From: an uncultured Coriobacteriales bacterium
GTDB taxonomy: Bacteria; Actinomycetota; Coriobacteriia; Coriobacteriales; UMGS124
Assembly: GCA_902464015.1 (NCBI GenBank)
Contig: CABQHM010000036.1
Span: forward strand, 1-34,812
Reading direction: 5' to 3'
Length of the DNA stretch: 34,812 nt
The translations under genes were made by a program, and so were the position numbers. This document shows positions 18,252 to 26,707 of this stretch, one piece after another (positions within the stretch are counted from its first letter, which is position 1; each line of letters begins with the position of its first letter). Under the pieces are notes generated by a model. It saw only the letters and a list, made by a program, of their open reading frames with translations. It did no database searches and was not told the DNA's origin.

Positions 18252-19040
18252 TTACCGAAGAATGTCAAACAGGTCGAGAGCCGCCATGCGCGAGTCCTCA
18301 CCGGCGGCAATGCGCTCGAGAAGCTCCTCGGCGCGCTGCCTCTCCTTGTCGGTAAGGTCGGCCGTGGCGATAAGGTCGGGACGACGCTCACATGTGCGCA
18401 CGATTGCGTCGGCCCTGCGCCATGCGGCGATCTTCGCGTGATCGCCGCTCAAAAGCATGGCAGGCACTTCCATCCCATGCGTCTGAGCAGGGCGGGTGTA
18501 CTGCGCATACTCGAGAAGCCCGGCGCCGAACGACTCGTCGACGCAGCTCTGGTCGTCTCCAAGCACGCCGGGGATGAGCCGCACGACGGCATCGGTCACC
18601 GTGAGCGCCGCAAGCTCGCCGCCCGTGAGCACATAATCGCCCAGGGAGATGCAGCGGTCGGCGCGCGAATAGACGCGCTCGTCCATGCCCTCGTAATGGC
18701 CGCAGACAAACAAGATGCGGTCCTTGTGGGAGAGCTCCTCGGCCATCGCCTGGCAAAAGGGCTCGCCCGTAGGGGTGAAGAAGACGGTATATGCGGGATT
18801 GTCGGGGCCAGCCAGCTCATCAAGGGCCTCAAAGAAAGGCTCGCACTTCATGAGCATGCCCTGGCCGCCGCCGTAGGGCGCGTCGTCAACCGTGCGATGC
18901 CTGTCGTGGGTCCAGTCGCGCAGGTCATGGGCTGCAAACTCAAGGTAGCCCGCCTTGCGGGCCCTGCCCATGATGGACAGGGACATGATGGGCTCAAACA
19001 TCTGGGGAAAGACGCCGAGGGTCTCGATACGAATGGCCAC
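18252..19040 (-). CDS. trmD: tRNA (guanine-37-N1) methyltransferase TrmD
   Basis: TrmD methylates G37 next to the anticodon using S-adenosylmethionine and prevents +1 frameshifting. The 262-residue protein is of normal length. It shows the N-terminal ETLGVFPQMFEP, the DDAPYGGGQGMLMK loop (52-65) and the trefoil-knot segments LFVCGHYEGMDERV (110-123) and ISLGDYVLTGGELAAL (131-146). It also has GLLEYAQYTRP (174-184). The start is GTG at 19040 with GAGGAG seven bases upstream; an upstream frame without homology was discarded. It begins four bases after the rimM stop. Confidence 0.95.
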   Translation of the reverse strand: MAIRIETLGVFPQMFEPIMSLSIMGRARKAGYLEFAAHDLRDWTHDRHRTVDDAPYGGGQGMLMKCEPFFEALDELAGPDNPAYTVFFTPTGEPFCQAMAEELSHKDRILFVCGHYEGMDERVYSRADRCISLGDYVLTGGELAALTVTDAVVRLIPGVLGDDQSCVDESFGAGLLEYAQYTRPAQTHGMEVPAMLLSGDHAKIAAWRRADAIVRTCERRPDLIATADLTDKERQRAEELLERIAAGEDSRMAALDLFDILR

Positions 19041-19044
19041 GGCT

Positions 19045-19578
19045 CTACTCCTCGGGCAGGATGCCGCGAGGGAGCCTGACCACAACCTGGCCCGACTCGT
19101 CCTCAGGAAGCTCAAGCACGACCTCTTCAAGGACCGGCACCAAAAACTCGCCGTACTTCTCTGACTGCACGACCCAGACATCGTTGGCCGGCAGCAGCAT
19201 GAGCTCGGAGATTTCGCCCACAACGCCGCGAGTCTCGTCGACCATCTCGCAGCCCACGCAGTCGAGGAACTCGCGCTCCTCAACATACTCGGGCACGTCT
19301 TCGCAACGCGCAAGCACGAGCTTGCCCACCAGGCGCTCGGCAGCGTTGAGGTCGCGGGCGCAGGAGAACGCCACCAGAGGCGGTTCCTGCTCGCCCACCG
19401 AGGTCACGGTGCAAAAGCGGTCAGTTTCAAGGTCGGGAGGAGTCAGGCACACGCGCATGCCAGGCTTTAGACAAAAGGGGAGGCCGTCGAGTGCAACCGC
19501 GACGACCTCCCCTTTTTTGCCATGAGTCCGTGATATGCGCGCAACGTTGATGTATCCCGTCACGCTATCGTGGTTCAT
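19045..19578 (-). CDS. rimM: Ribosome maturation factor RimM
   Basis: RimM binds S19 and helps mature the 30S head. The 177-residue product has the N-terminal barrel (GYINVARISRTHGKKGEVVAV, about 8-28) and a C-terminal PRC-barrel (FLDCVGCEMVDETRGVVGEI and NDVWVVQSEKYGEFLVPVLE). The ATG at 19578 starts the conserved region and lies four bases after the khpA stop, with a weak GGGA upstream. A longer frame to 19620 overlaps khpA and has no homology. Position between khpA and trmD is the standard one. Confidence 0.93.
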   Translation of the reverse strand: MNHDSVTGYINVARISRTHGKKGEVVAVALDGLPFCLKPGMRVCLTPPDLETDRFCTVTSVGEQEPPLVAFSCARDLNAAERLVGKLVLARCEDVPEYVEEREFLDCVGCEMVDETRGVVGEISELMLLPANDVWVVQSEKYGEFLVPVLEEVVLELPEDESGQVVVRLPRGILPEE

Positions 19579-19582
19579 AAGC

Positions 19583-19873
19583 TTATCCCACAACCTCAAC
19601 TTCGGCATTAATCTCGTCACGAGCAGCGCAGGCTCGGGCGAGGGTGCGAATCGACTTGATGACGCGGCCGTGACGGCCCACCACCTTGCCGACGTCCTCG
19701 GGGTCGACGTGGACTTCGATAAGCGAAGACTCGTCGGAGTCCGTCACGTCGATGATGATGGCGTCGGGGTTGTCGACAAGTGAAGCAACCATGTACTCGA
19801 CAAGGTCGCACACATTGTCGCTCGGCATGACCTCGTCAGACACCTCGTCGACGATGTCGAGCGCCTCAGACAT
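19583..19873 (-). CDS. khpA: KH-domain RNA-binding protein KhpA
   Basis: The 96-residue protein ends in a single KH fold with the GxxG loop VGRHGRVIKSIRTL (about 65-78), typical of KhpA, which works with KhpB/EloR on RNA and in cell elongation of Gram-positive bacteria. About 15 extra acidic residues precede the usual start (YMVASLVDNPDAI). Its ATG shares one base with the rpsP stop codon (TAATG), so translation is coupled to S16. The place between rpsP and rimM is usual for this family. Confidence 0.93.
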   Translation of the reverse strand: MSEALDIVDEVSDEVMPSDNVCDLVEYMVASLVDNPDAIIIDVTDSDESSLIEVHVDPEDVGKVVGRHGRVIKSIRTLARACAARDEINAEVEVVG

Positions 19874-20118
19874 TACTGAGCGTCCTTGACCTGCTTGATC
19901 AGGCGGGCAACGGTCTCAGTGGGCTGAGCACCCTTGGCGATCCAAGAGTCAACCTTCTCCATATCCATGGAAACGAAGGAAGGCTCAACCATGGGGTTGT
20001 AACGGCCGACCTCCTCGACGTTGCGGCCGTCGCGGGGGCAACGGGCGTCAGCGACGACAATACGGTAGTAGGGGTTCTTCTTGGAACCGTGACGAGCGAG
20101 ACGAATCTTGACAGCCAA
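19873..20118 (-). CDS. rpsP: 30S ribosomal protein S16
   Basis: The 81-residue product is a complete S16: KIRLARHGSKKNPYYRIVVAD, RDGRNVEEVGRYNPM and a helical end. The start is a TTG at 20118, six bases after GAGGAG; no ATG exists near it and the upstream frame is not homologous. It leads the rpsP-khpA-rimM-trmD-lepB series. Confidence 0.96.
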   Translation of the reverse strand: MAVKIRLARHGSKKNPYYRIVVADARCPRDGRNVEEVGRYNPMVEPSFVSMDMEKVDSWIAKGAQPTETVARLIKQVKDAQ

Positions 20119-20373
20119 TGAAAGCTCCTCAGTACTTGTGGCACGCAAGCCACAGATCGATACGTAGCGACTGATTATTTTACGACAAAGCCACACGGAA
20201 TGCATCTGGAGTTTTTGCTTGTCTCAGCCATTCCACAAGACACCATATTCTGCTGAAATCACCCTGGGGTTTGTCGTGAACCTGCGCAGGGACAAAGAAT
20301 TCAGAATGCGTTCAGCCAGCCTGGATACCATTAACCTGAAAATGGCACTTTAGCGAAGGAAAGGACGGCCACC
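20119..20373. promoter_or_regulatory. Divergent control region between rpsP and the response regulator
   Basis: 255 bases with no gene. Leftward, TAAAAT (20182-20177) could be the rpsP -10 element, but no good -35 is seen. Rightward, TAACCT (20332-20337) could be the -10 element of the regulator gene. Two TTCAG direct repeats 11 bases apart (20300-20304, 20311-20315) lie where the -35 would be, which fits an activator-dependent promoter. Inverted copies CTGAA occur at 20253-20257 and 20336-20340. Confidence 0.45.
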
Positions 20374-21060
20374 ATGAACGTATTGATCGTTGAGGACGAG
20401 TCCAACCTCGCCGACGCCCTGTCTCACATACTTCAGGAAAGCAAGTACCACGTCGATTGCGCTAACGATGGCAAGACCGGTCTGGACTGGGCCCTCACGA
20501 ACATGTATGACGCCATTGTCCTCGACATCATGCTGCCTGGGATGGACGGCATCGAGGTGTGTCGCACACTGCGCTCCAAAGGCATCTCCACCCCCGTCAT
20601 CATGCTGACGGCACGCTCGGAGGTACGCGACAAAGTCGCAGGCTTAGACGCCGGCGCAGACGACTATCTCACGAAGCCCTTCGACCCCGAAGAGCTGTGC
20701 GCTCGCCTGCGCGCACTCACCCGTCGCACAGGCGAGGTCGTGCTCGACTCCGTAAGCTACGGCGACCTCGAGCTCGGCTTGGCCGACCTTGAGCTCAAAT
20801 GCGCCGACAAGGCGGTGAGGCTGTCTCAACGCGAAGGCGCGGTCATGGAGCTGCTCATGCGCTCCCCTCAAAACGTCTTCTCAAAGCAAGCCCTGCTCAC
20901 CCGCGTCTGGGGCACCGAGGGTGAGACGGGCGTCAATAACGTCGAGGCCTACATATCATTCCTGCGCAAGAAGCTTGCTTTTTTGAAATCAAACGTCAGC
21001 ATTGACACTATCAGGATGCTGGGATACAGGCTCAGCTACCCGGAAGACTGCAAGGCATAG
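20374..21060 (+). CDS. OmpR/PhoB-family response regulator
   Basis: The 228-residue regulator has a receiver domain (1-115) with acidic pocket E8/D9, phospho-acceptor D51 (AIVLDIMLPGMDG), T79 and K101 (TKPF). A C-terminal winged-helix DNA-binding domain follows (about 128-225; LSQREGAVMELLMRSP, VEAYISFLRKKL). It is encoded 21 bases before a histidine kinase, its obvious partner. ATG 20374 has AAAGGA upstream. The signal and target genes cannot be inferred from this window. Direct repeats in its promoter suggest that it controls its own synthesis. Confidence 0.94.
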   Translation: MNVLIVEDESNLADALSHILQESKYHVDCANDGKTGLDWALTNMYDAIVLDIMLPGMDGIEVCRTLRSKGISTPVIMLTARSEVRDKVAGLDAGADDYLTKPFDPEELCARLRALTRRTGEVVLDSVSYGDLELGLADLELKCADKAVRLSQREGAVMELLMRSPQNVFSKQALLTRVWGTEGETGVNNVEAYISFLRKKLAFLKSNVSIDTIRMLGYRLSYPEDCKA

Positions 21061-21081
21061 CCTACTATGTAAGGACGCACC

Positions 21082-22398
21082 ATGCTCAAAAAGCTGCGGC
21101 TGCGCATCATCGGCACCATCATGGCCATGGCGACCCTCGTGTTCGCCGTGGCCTTCTTTGTCCTGTGCTCCACGATGTGGCACACCTCGTCGTCGGCGTT
21201 CACGCACGAGTTGGAAGAGGCCGTGGAGAATGGCCCCACAGTAAGCGTGGACTTCAGCATCGGCGGTTGGAACCCCAGATTCGATGCGGTAGGCGACGGG
21301 GGGTCCGACGACGGCTCCTCCACTGACGACGAAGGCTCCCGCAAGCGCTCCCCACGCGGCTCGTTCACACCCATCGCGCTCATCACCTTCGATCCCGACG
21401 AGGGAACGGTGCTGCAGTACAACGCCGACTACGCCGCCATGTCGCAAGCGGTGCGTGCCACGGCAATCGAGCGGACCATCGAGAAGGCTAACGGTTCGGG
21501 CATCTACACTGACCTGGGGCTTTTTTGGTGCATCCATTCCAACAAAGACGGCGAGCTCGTCATGGCCTTCGCAGACGCCGGCGCGTTTCTCTCCTCAATG
21601 CGGGCAACCGTGATGGGGATTCTGGCCGTCTTCGCGCTCACGCTGGTTGCCGTGACCTTCGTGAGCATATTGCTCGCCCATCTCATTACCCGGCCCGTCA
21701 AACGCGCCTGGGACCAGCAGACACAGTTCATCGCCGACGCGTCGCACGAGCTCAAAACGCCGCTCACCGTCATTCTCGCCGACACCGACATCATCGCGGC
21801 GCACCCGCAGACCCAGGTCGCCGACCAGATGAAATGGGTGTGCGGCATCAAAGACGAGTCCAAGCACATGAAGGGCCTCGTCGAGGAGCTGCTCTTCCTT
21901 GCGCGAAACGACGAAGGCGGTACAGGAGCGGGCACGCGCGACAAGCAGGAGCCAATCAACCTGTCTGCCCTCGCACAGGAGTCGTGCCTTGCTTTCGACG
22001 CCGTGGCGTTCGAGGCAAACGTCGAGCTCAATGAGGACATAGAAGACGGCGTGGAGATTCGAGCCGACAAGATTCAAGTCGAGCGCCTCATCAGGTCGCT
22101 CATCGACAACGCCGTGAAGTACGCCGGCACGCAGGGCCACGTCACGGTGAAGCTGCGCAAAAAGAAGAAGGACCACGCGGTATTTACCGTCAACAACACC
22201 GGCCCGGTCATCCCCGCAAACGAGCTTCCCCACGTCTTCGACCGTTTCTGGAGAAGCGACACCTCGCGCACACGCGGCGCGACGGCAAGCTACGGGCTGG
22301 GTTTGGCAATCGCAAAGAGCATCGCGCAGGCCCAAGGGGCGGACATATCCGTCACAAGCACCGAAAGAGACGGCACGACCTTTACCGTCGAATTCTAG
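21082..22398 (+). CDS. Membrane sensor histidine kinase
   Basis: The 438-residue protein has a first membrane segment (about 8-31), an extracytoplasmic part (about 33-174) with a Ser/Asp-rich linker (72-93), and a second membrane segment (about 176-199). The kinase core follows: H-box FIADASHELKTPL with H222, N-box LIDNAVKYAG with N343, F-box DRFWRSD and G-box YGLGLAIAKS (404-413). The H-box follows the membrane after about 20 residues, so a full HAMP domain is missing. AAGGA precedes the ATG. Paired with the regulator upstream; its sensor region is not recognised. Confidence 0.93.
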   Translation: MLKKLRLRIIGTIMAMATLVFAVAFFVLCSTMWHTSSSAFTHELEEAVENGPTVSVDFSIGGWNPRFDAVGDGGSDDGSSTDDEGSRKRSPRGSFTPIALITFDPDEGTVLQYNADYAAMSQAVRATAIERTIEKANGSGIYTDLGLFWCIHSNKDGELVMAFADAGAFLSSMRATVMGILAVFALTLVAVTFVSILLAHLITRPVKRAWDQQTQFIADASHELKTPLTVILADTDIIAAHPQTQVADQMKWVCGIKDESKHMKGLVEELLFLARNDEGGTGAGTRDKQEPINLSALAQESCLAFDAVAFEANVELNEDIEDGVEIRADKIQVERLIRSLIDNAVKYAGTQGHVTVKLRKKKKDHAVFTVNNTGPVIPANELPHVFDRFWRSDTSRTRGATASYGLGLAIAKSIAQAQGADISVTSTERDGTTFTVEF

Positions 22399-22405
22399 CT
22401 GGCAC

Positions 22406-22466
22406 AAAAAAACTGCCGGTGCAGCACCCTGGCCCTTGCATGGGATAGGGACGCCGCACCGGCAGT
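22406..22466 (-). terminator. Terminator of the rplU-rsfS operon
   Basis: On the minus strand an 11-bp perfect stem (22466-22456 with 22422-22412) encloses an inner CCC/GGG hairpin, and a T-run to 22406 follows. It is correctly placed after rsfS (stop at 22493). In the plus direction, after the kinase gene, the same stem has no T-run, so it should be a weak terminator there. Confidence 0.85.
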
Positions 22467-22492
22467 CTCGTAATAGCGCATGTCGCAAGAAC

Positions 22493-22942
22493 TTAGTTCT
22501 CGCCGAGCTCCTTTGCGGAGTTCAGGGAATCGGCATCGGCGTCCTCGGACTCGGCGTTCTGGCGGTCGGAGCTGCCATGGCCAAGCTCGGTGACGACGCC
22601 ATCGACGTACTCAGCGCGCGGGGCGTCGGCCCAGAGCTTCTCCAGGCGGTAGAAGGCGCGGGCCTCAGGCTGGAAGACGTGGGCGATGACGCTGCCGAAG
22701 TCCATGATGTCCCAGGAGTTGTCCTCGCGGCCGTCGATGGCAACGGCACGCACGTCCTTGGGACGGAGCTGGTTCTCGACCTCGTCGACGATGGCGTCGA
22801 CCTGGCGGTTGTTGTCGCCGGTGCCGATGACGAAGAAGTCGGCGATATCGGCGATGCCGCGCAGGTCGATGATGAGAATGTCATGGCCGCGCTTGTCGTC
22901 GATGATGCGCGCAACCTCGTAAGCAAGTTCCTGAGAGTTCAA
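22493..22942 (-). CDS. rsfS: Ribosomal silencing factor RsfS
   Basis: RsfS binds L14 and blocks subunit joining when nutrients are scarce. The 149-residue protein contains KRGHDILIIDLRGIADIADFFVI, GTGDNNRQVDAIVDEVE, IDGREDNSWDIMDFGSVIAHVF and ARAFYRLEKLWADAP. A 30-residue acidic, Ser/Glu-rich tail follows. The start is TTG at 22942 with AAGGAG five bases upstream, two bases after the yqeK stop. nadD-yqeK-rsfS is a widespread gene order. Confidence 0.95.
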   Translation of the reverse strand: MNSQELAYEVARIIDDKRGHDILIIDLRGIADIADFFVIGTGDNNRQVDAIVDEVENQLRPKDVRAVAIDGREDNSWDIMDFGSVIAHVFQPEARAFYRLEKLWADAPRAEYVDGVVTELGHGSSDRQNAESEDADADSLNSAKELGEN

Positions 22943-22944
22943 AG

Positions 22945-23619
22945 TTACTCCTTGTCTTCAGACGCCGGGGCGTCAGTTCTGCAATCGTTCCAAACATCTA
23001 AGGCACCAGGATATACGAAGCGCCCCGATTTCAAAAGATAGATGAGGCCCACCCTCACGCACTCGGCGTAAACCTGTCGAAGCGGTGCGGTGCAGGCAAG
23101 CTTCCTGATATCGTCCACGAAACCGCCTTCGCGGCCGGGCTCGATCATGTCGGCGACATAGACGACCATGTCGAGGTCGGTCATGCCAGGCGCGCCCGTC
23201 GTATGGCGCGCGATGGCCTGAAAGACTTCGGCGCCCAGCTCGGGATAGTCCCGAGGCAGGCTCGCCGCAGCCGTCAATCCGTGCAGCACAGGCAAGGCAC
23301 CGTCCACGCGAGGAACGTCGATGCCGTACTCGTCGACCTTGCCCCACAGCTCCTCCGAGCTGAGCTTCTTGTCCCAATCGTGCAGCAAGCCTGCAGCCTC
23401 AGCCTCAAACTCATCGGCACCGCAGCGCCGCGCCAGCCACAAGGCCGTGGCCGCCACGCCGAAGGAGTGCTTGAGGCGCTTGCCCCAAAGCCGCTCGGAC
23501 ACGTCGTTGCGCAAGCGCGCCATAAGAGCAGCCTGCTCAGGGGCATAGAGGGGGTCGGGAGCGCAATACCCCTTATCCCAAGGAGCTGCCTTCGAAGCAG
23601 CCTTGTTGTCTTTTGACAT
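22945..23619 (-). CDS. yqeK: YqeK-type HD-domain hydrolase (bis(5'-nucleosyl)-tetraphosphatase, symmetrical)
   Basis: YqeK proteins split Ap4A into two ADP. The 224-residue product has the HD metal site: H51 (LKHSFGVA), H80 and D81 (LLHDWDKKL), a later His in AIARHTTG and Asp in YVADMIEPGR. About 35 residues precede the domain. The ATG at 23619 overlaps the nadD stop (TGATG); a TTG codon directly before it is a possible but less likely start. It sits between nadD and rsfS as in Firmicutes. Confidence 0.92.
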   Translation of the reverse strand: MSKDNKAASKAAPWDKGYCAPDPLYAPEQAALMARLRNDVSERLWGKRLKHSFGVAATALWLARRCGADEFEAEAAGLLHDWDKKLSSEELWGKVDEYGIDVPRVDGALPVLHGLTAAASLPRDYPELGAEVFQAIARHTTGAPGMTDLDMVVYVADMIEPGREGGFVDDIRKLACTAPLRQVYAECVRVGLIYLLKSGRFVYPGALDVWNDCRTDAPASEDKE

Positions 23620-24278
23620 CAATCATGCCCTTCAGAATTCAGCGGAAAACGATAGAGCCCATGAGCGCGTATGTAATCCAGGACGCGCGAATCAAGCATA
23701 CCGGAGACATCAGCGCCTCGCGCAAGCAGGCCGCGCAGCCCCGTGGAGGAGAGGGGCGGCACATGGGCATCCAGCACGTGCACCCGTGCATCAGGTTCGA
23801 AGGTGCGCAGAGCCGCAACATCGCAGTCGAGCTCCTCCCCCGCCCTGCCTGCGGCCGCAATCTCGGCAAGCCCGAGCACACGCCTGGCACAATGCCAATG
23901 TGGCAGCGTATGCAGCGAGTCGGCCCCAAGGATGAACACGAGGCGCGCCGGAGGCGGCCAGGAACGGCGCAGCTCCTCAAGCGTGTCAACCGTGTACGTG
24001 ATGCCAGGCCGTTCAACCTCCATCGCGCTCAACGCGCAGGCAGGCTCCCCCTCGAGCATGCGAGAAAGCATCGCAAGCCGATGATGGGCGCTCGTCACCT
24101 CGCGGTCGCGCTTGAACGAGGGGCGACCGGCCGGGATGTAGAGCACCCCGTCGAGACCCAGCTCCCGCCTGGCAGCGCGGGCAAGCTCAAGGTGGCCGAG
24201 ATGCGGCGGGTCGAACGTTCCGCCCATCACGCCCAATGCCGCATTCGGGTTCCAGGCAAAAGGCACGTCCGAAGACAT
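23619..24278 (-). CDS. nadD: Nicotinate-mononucleotide adenylyltransferase
   Basis: NadD makes deamido-NAD from nicotinate mononucleotide and ATP. The 219-residue protein has the nucleotidyltransferase signature MGGTFDPPHLGHLELA (18-33; H26 and H29) and the ISSTxxR-like LSSTGLR (176-182). FILGADSL (115-122) is also typical. About 15 residues precede the usual N-terminus. The ATG lies two bases after the proA stop; the nearest ribosome-binding motif is GGCAGGT about 12 bases upstream. Confidence 0.94.
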   Translation of the reverse strand: MSSDVPFAWNPNAALGVMGGTFDPPHLGHLELARAARRELGLDGVLYIPAGRPSFKRDREVTSAHHRLAMLSRMLEGEPACALSAMEVERPGITYTVDTLEELRRSWPPPARLVFILGADSLHTLPHWHCARRVLGLAEIAAAGRAGEELDCDVAALRTFEPDARVHVLDAHVPPLSSTGLRGLLARGADVSGMLDSRVLDYIRAHGLYRFPLNSEGHD

Positions 24279-24280
24279 CC

Positions 24281-25540
24281 TTAGCGAACCTGCCCGTCAC
24301 CGCGGCACACGTACTTCGTGCTGACGAGCGCCCCGGCGCCCATGGGCCCGCGCGCATGCAGCTTCTGGGTCGAGATGCCGATCTCGGCGCCCAAGCCGAA
24401 CATGCCGCCGTCGGTAAAGCGCGTCGAGGCGTTCACATACACGGCCGCCGCGTCCACCCCGGCAAGAAACGCCTGGGAGGCGGCATAGTCACGCGTCACA
24501 ATGCACTCAGAGTGACCCGTGCCGTACCGATTGATGTGCTCAATCGCCTCTTCGATGCCGTCGACAACCTTGCAGGACAACTCAAACGCGAGATACTCGC
24601 GCCCCCAGTCCTGTTCCTGGGCGGCAACACAGCACGAAAGGCCGAGGTCTTGTGCGACTTGGAGCGTCGCCTCATCACCATGGACAAGAACGCTCCATTC
24701 CGCGCAGGCCAAAAGCAGCTTGGGAAGGAACTCTGCGGCGCATGCCTGGTCGACAAGCACGGACTCGCACGCGTTGCACACGCCGGGCCTTGAGCACTTG
24801 GCATTGTGGAGGATGTCAAGCGCCATGGCCTGGTCGGCTTGGGCATGCACATAGGTGTGGCAGTTGCCTGTGCCCGTCTCGATGACCGGGACCTTGGAAT
24901 TCTGCACGCAGTTCTGGATGAGGCCGGCGCCACCGCGAGGAATGAGGACGTCGACGAGACCCACAAGACCGAACAGTTCCTCGACGGCCGCATGTCCGGG
25001 CGAAGTAAGCAGGCACACCGCGTCGGCCGGCAGGTCGCACGACACAAGCGCATCGCGCAATGCCTCGACAATGGCCTCGCACGACCTTGCCGCCATCGAG
25101 CCTCCGCGCAGGATGCAGGCATTGCCGGCCTTCAGGCAGATGCCTGCGGCATCGGAGGTCACATTGGGGCGCGCCTCGTACACGATGGCGACCACGCCCA
25201 TGGGAACCGTCACCTTTTGCACTGAGAGGCCGTTGGGAAGCACGCTGCCCTCAAGCGTGCGTCCCAAGGGATCGGGCTGGGAGGCAACCTCTTCGAGACC
25301 GCGCGCCATCGCTTCGACGCGACCCTCGTCGAGCATAAGGCGGTCGACGAGCGAGACGGCCACGCCGGCTGCCCGGGCATCGGCCACATCGGCGGCGTTG
25401 GCGGCAAGAATGGCCGGGCCATGAGTGCGCAGATGCTGCGCCATGGCGCATATCACCTGCGCGCGCTCGGCGCTTCCAAGCATGCCGATGCGTCGCGAGG
25501 CGTCCTTTGCCGCACGCGCCTTCTCAAGTGCCTCTCCCAT
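24281..25540 (-). CDS. proA: Gamma-glutamyl phosphate reductase
   Basis: ProA performs the second step of proline synthesis, reducing glutamyl phosphate with NADPH to the semialdehyde. The 419-residue aldehyde-dehydrogenase fold protein shows VPMGVVAIVYEARPNVTSD (112-130), the LKAGNACILRGGSMA stretch (136-150), IPRGGAGLI (200-208) and the catalytic Cys255 in RPGVCNACESVLV. ATG 25540 has AAGGGG six bases upstream. It follows proB by 21 bases, so the two enzymes of the labile intermediate are made together. Confidence 0.97.
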   Translation of the reverse strand: MGEALEKARAAKDASRRIGMLGSAERAQVICAMAQHLRTHGPAILAANAADVADARAAGVAVSLVDRLMLDEGRVEAMARGLEEVASQPDPLGRTLEGSVLPNGLSVQKVTVPMGVVAIVYEARPNVTSDAAGICLKAGNACILRGGSMAARSCEAIVEALRDALVSCDLPADAVCLLTSPGHAAVEELFGLVGLVDVLIPRGGAGLIQNCVQNSKVPVIETGTGNCHTYVHAQADQAMALDILHNAKCSRPGVCNACESVLVDQACAAEFLPKLLLACAEWSVLVHGDEATLQVAQDLGLSCCVAAQEQDWGREYLAFELSCKVVDGIEEAIEHINRYGTGHSECIVTRDYAASQAFLAGVDAAAVYVNASTRFTDGGMFGLGAEIGISTQKLHARGPMGAGALVSTKYVCRGDGQVR

Positions 25541-25561
25541 GAGCAGCCCCTTTCAAAAAGG

Positions 25562-26707
25562 TTAGAAGACCAAAAGCTCGTCGCGATGGATGAGTGCCAC
25601 GCCGGCAAGCGCGGGAACGACACGGCCGACCATGTCGAGCTTCATGCCGCGCGTGAGCTCAGCCTCCTGCGAGGAATACGACGTGATACCGCGCGCGATG
25701 AGAACGCCGTCCTCATCCTTGACCGCAATGACGTCACCGCGAGAGAACGTCCCGTTGACACGCGTGACGCCCACCGGCAGCAGCGAACCGCCACGGGAGT
25801 GCAGGGCTGCACGTGCGCCGTCGTCGATGACGACGCTGCCGCAGTCGTGTCCGGCAAAACCGATCCAGAGCTTGCGAGCAGGCTCAGGGGCATGCCCTGC
25901 GTCGGGCACAAAACGCGTGCCAATATCGGCGCCCATGGCCACATCGTACAGCACGTTCTTCCTGCGACCAAGGCAGATGACCATCGAGGTGCCGGCAAGC
26001 TGCGTCGCACGCGCCGCACGCACCTTGGTCATCATGCCGCCCGTGCCCACGGCGCTCGACGAACCCGAAGCCAGGCCGAGAATGGACTCATCGACCTTCT
26101 CGACACGAGAGATGAGCTGCGCCGTGGGGTCGTTGTGAGGGTCGGCCGTATACAGGCCCTCGATGTCGCTCATGAGGACCACAAGGTCGGCACCCACGAG
26201 TGCGCCGACGATGGCGGCAAGCGAGTCGTTGTCGCCGAACTTGATCTCGTCGACGGCAACGGTGTCGTTCTCGTTGACAACGGGAACGCAGCCCATCTCA
26301 AGCAGGCGCTCCATGGTGAGGCGCGCATGCAGGTAGGCGCTGCGCGACCCGGTGTCGTTGCGCGTGAGAAGAACCTGACCTATGGAGAAGCCCTCCTGGG
26401 CAAAGGCGCGCGCATAGGTCTGGATGAGCGCCACCTGACCCACCGAGGCGCATGCCTGAAGCACGTCTACCTCATGCGGGCGCGTCTCAAAACCAAGGGG
26501 CGCCAACCCCGCCGCGATGGCGCCGGACGTGACGAGCACGACCTGGACGCCATCGCGCACGAGGTGGGCGATCTGACCGGAAAGGTCGGCAATGAACTCT
26601 TCGTCGAGATGGCCGCCTTGCCCCATGAGGGTCGAGGAGCCGATCTTGACGACGACGCGCTTCGCAGTCGGGAAGGCCGTCGCAAGCTCGCTAGTCACGA
26701 GACTCAT
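25562..26707 (-). CDS. proB: Glutamate 5-kinase
   Basis: ProB phosphorylates glutamate to start proline synthesis and is normally feedback-inhibited by proline. The 381-residue product has an amino-acid kinase domain (about 15-262): VVVKIGSSTL, LVTSGAIAAG, VNENDTVAVDEI and FGDNDSLAA are all present. A C-terminal PUA domain (about 285-375) follows, as in the E. coli-type enzyme. The ATG at 26707 overlaps the obgE end by 17 bases; a GTG at 26698 has better spacing to GAGG and is an alternative start. Confidence 0.95.
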   Translation of the reverse strand: MSLVTSELATAFPTAKRVVVKIGSSTLMGQGGHLDEEFIADLSGQIAHLVRDGVQVVLVTSGAIAAGLAPLGFETRPHEVDVLQACASVGQVALIQTYARAFAQEGFSIGQVLLTRNDTGSRSAYLHARLTMERLLEMGCVPVVNENDTVAVDEIKFGDNDSLAAIVGALVGADLVVLMSDIEGLYTADPHNDPTAQLISRVEKVDESILGLASGSSSAVGTGGMMTKVRAARATQLAGTSMVICLGRRKNVLYDVAMGADIGTRFVPDAGHAPEPARKLWIGFAGHDCGSVVIDDGARAALHSRGGSLLPVGVTRVNGTFSRGDVIAVKDEDGVLIARGITSYSSQEAELTRGMKLDMVGRVVPALAGVALIHRDELLVF

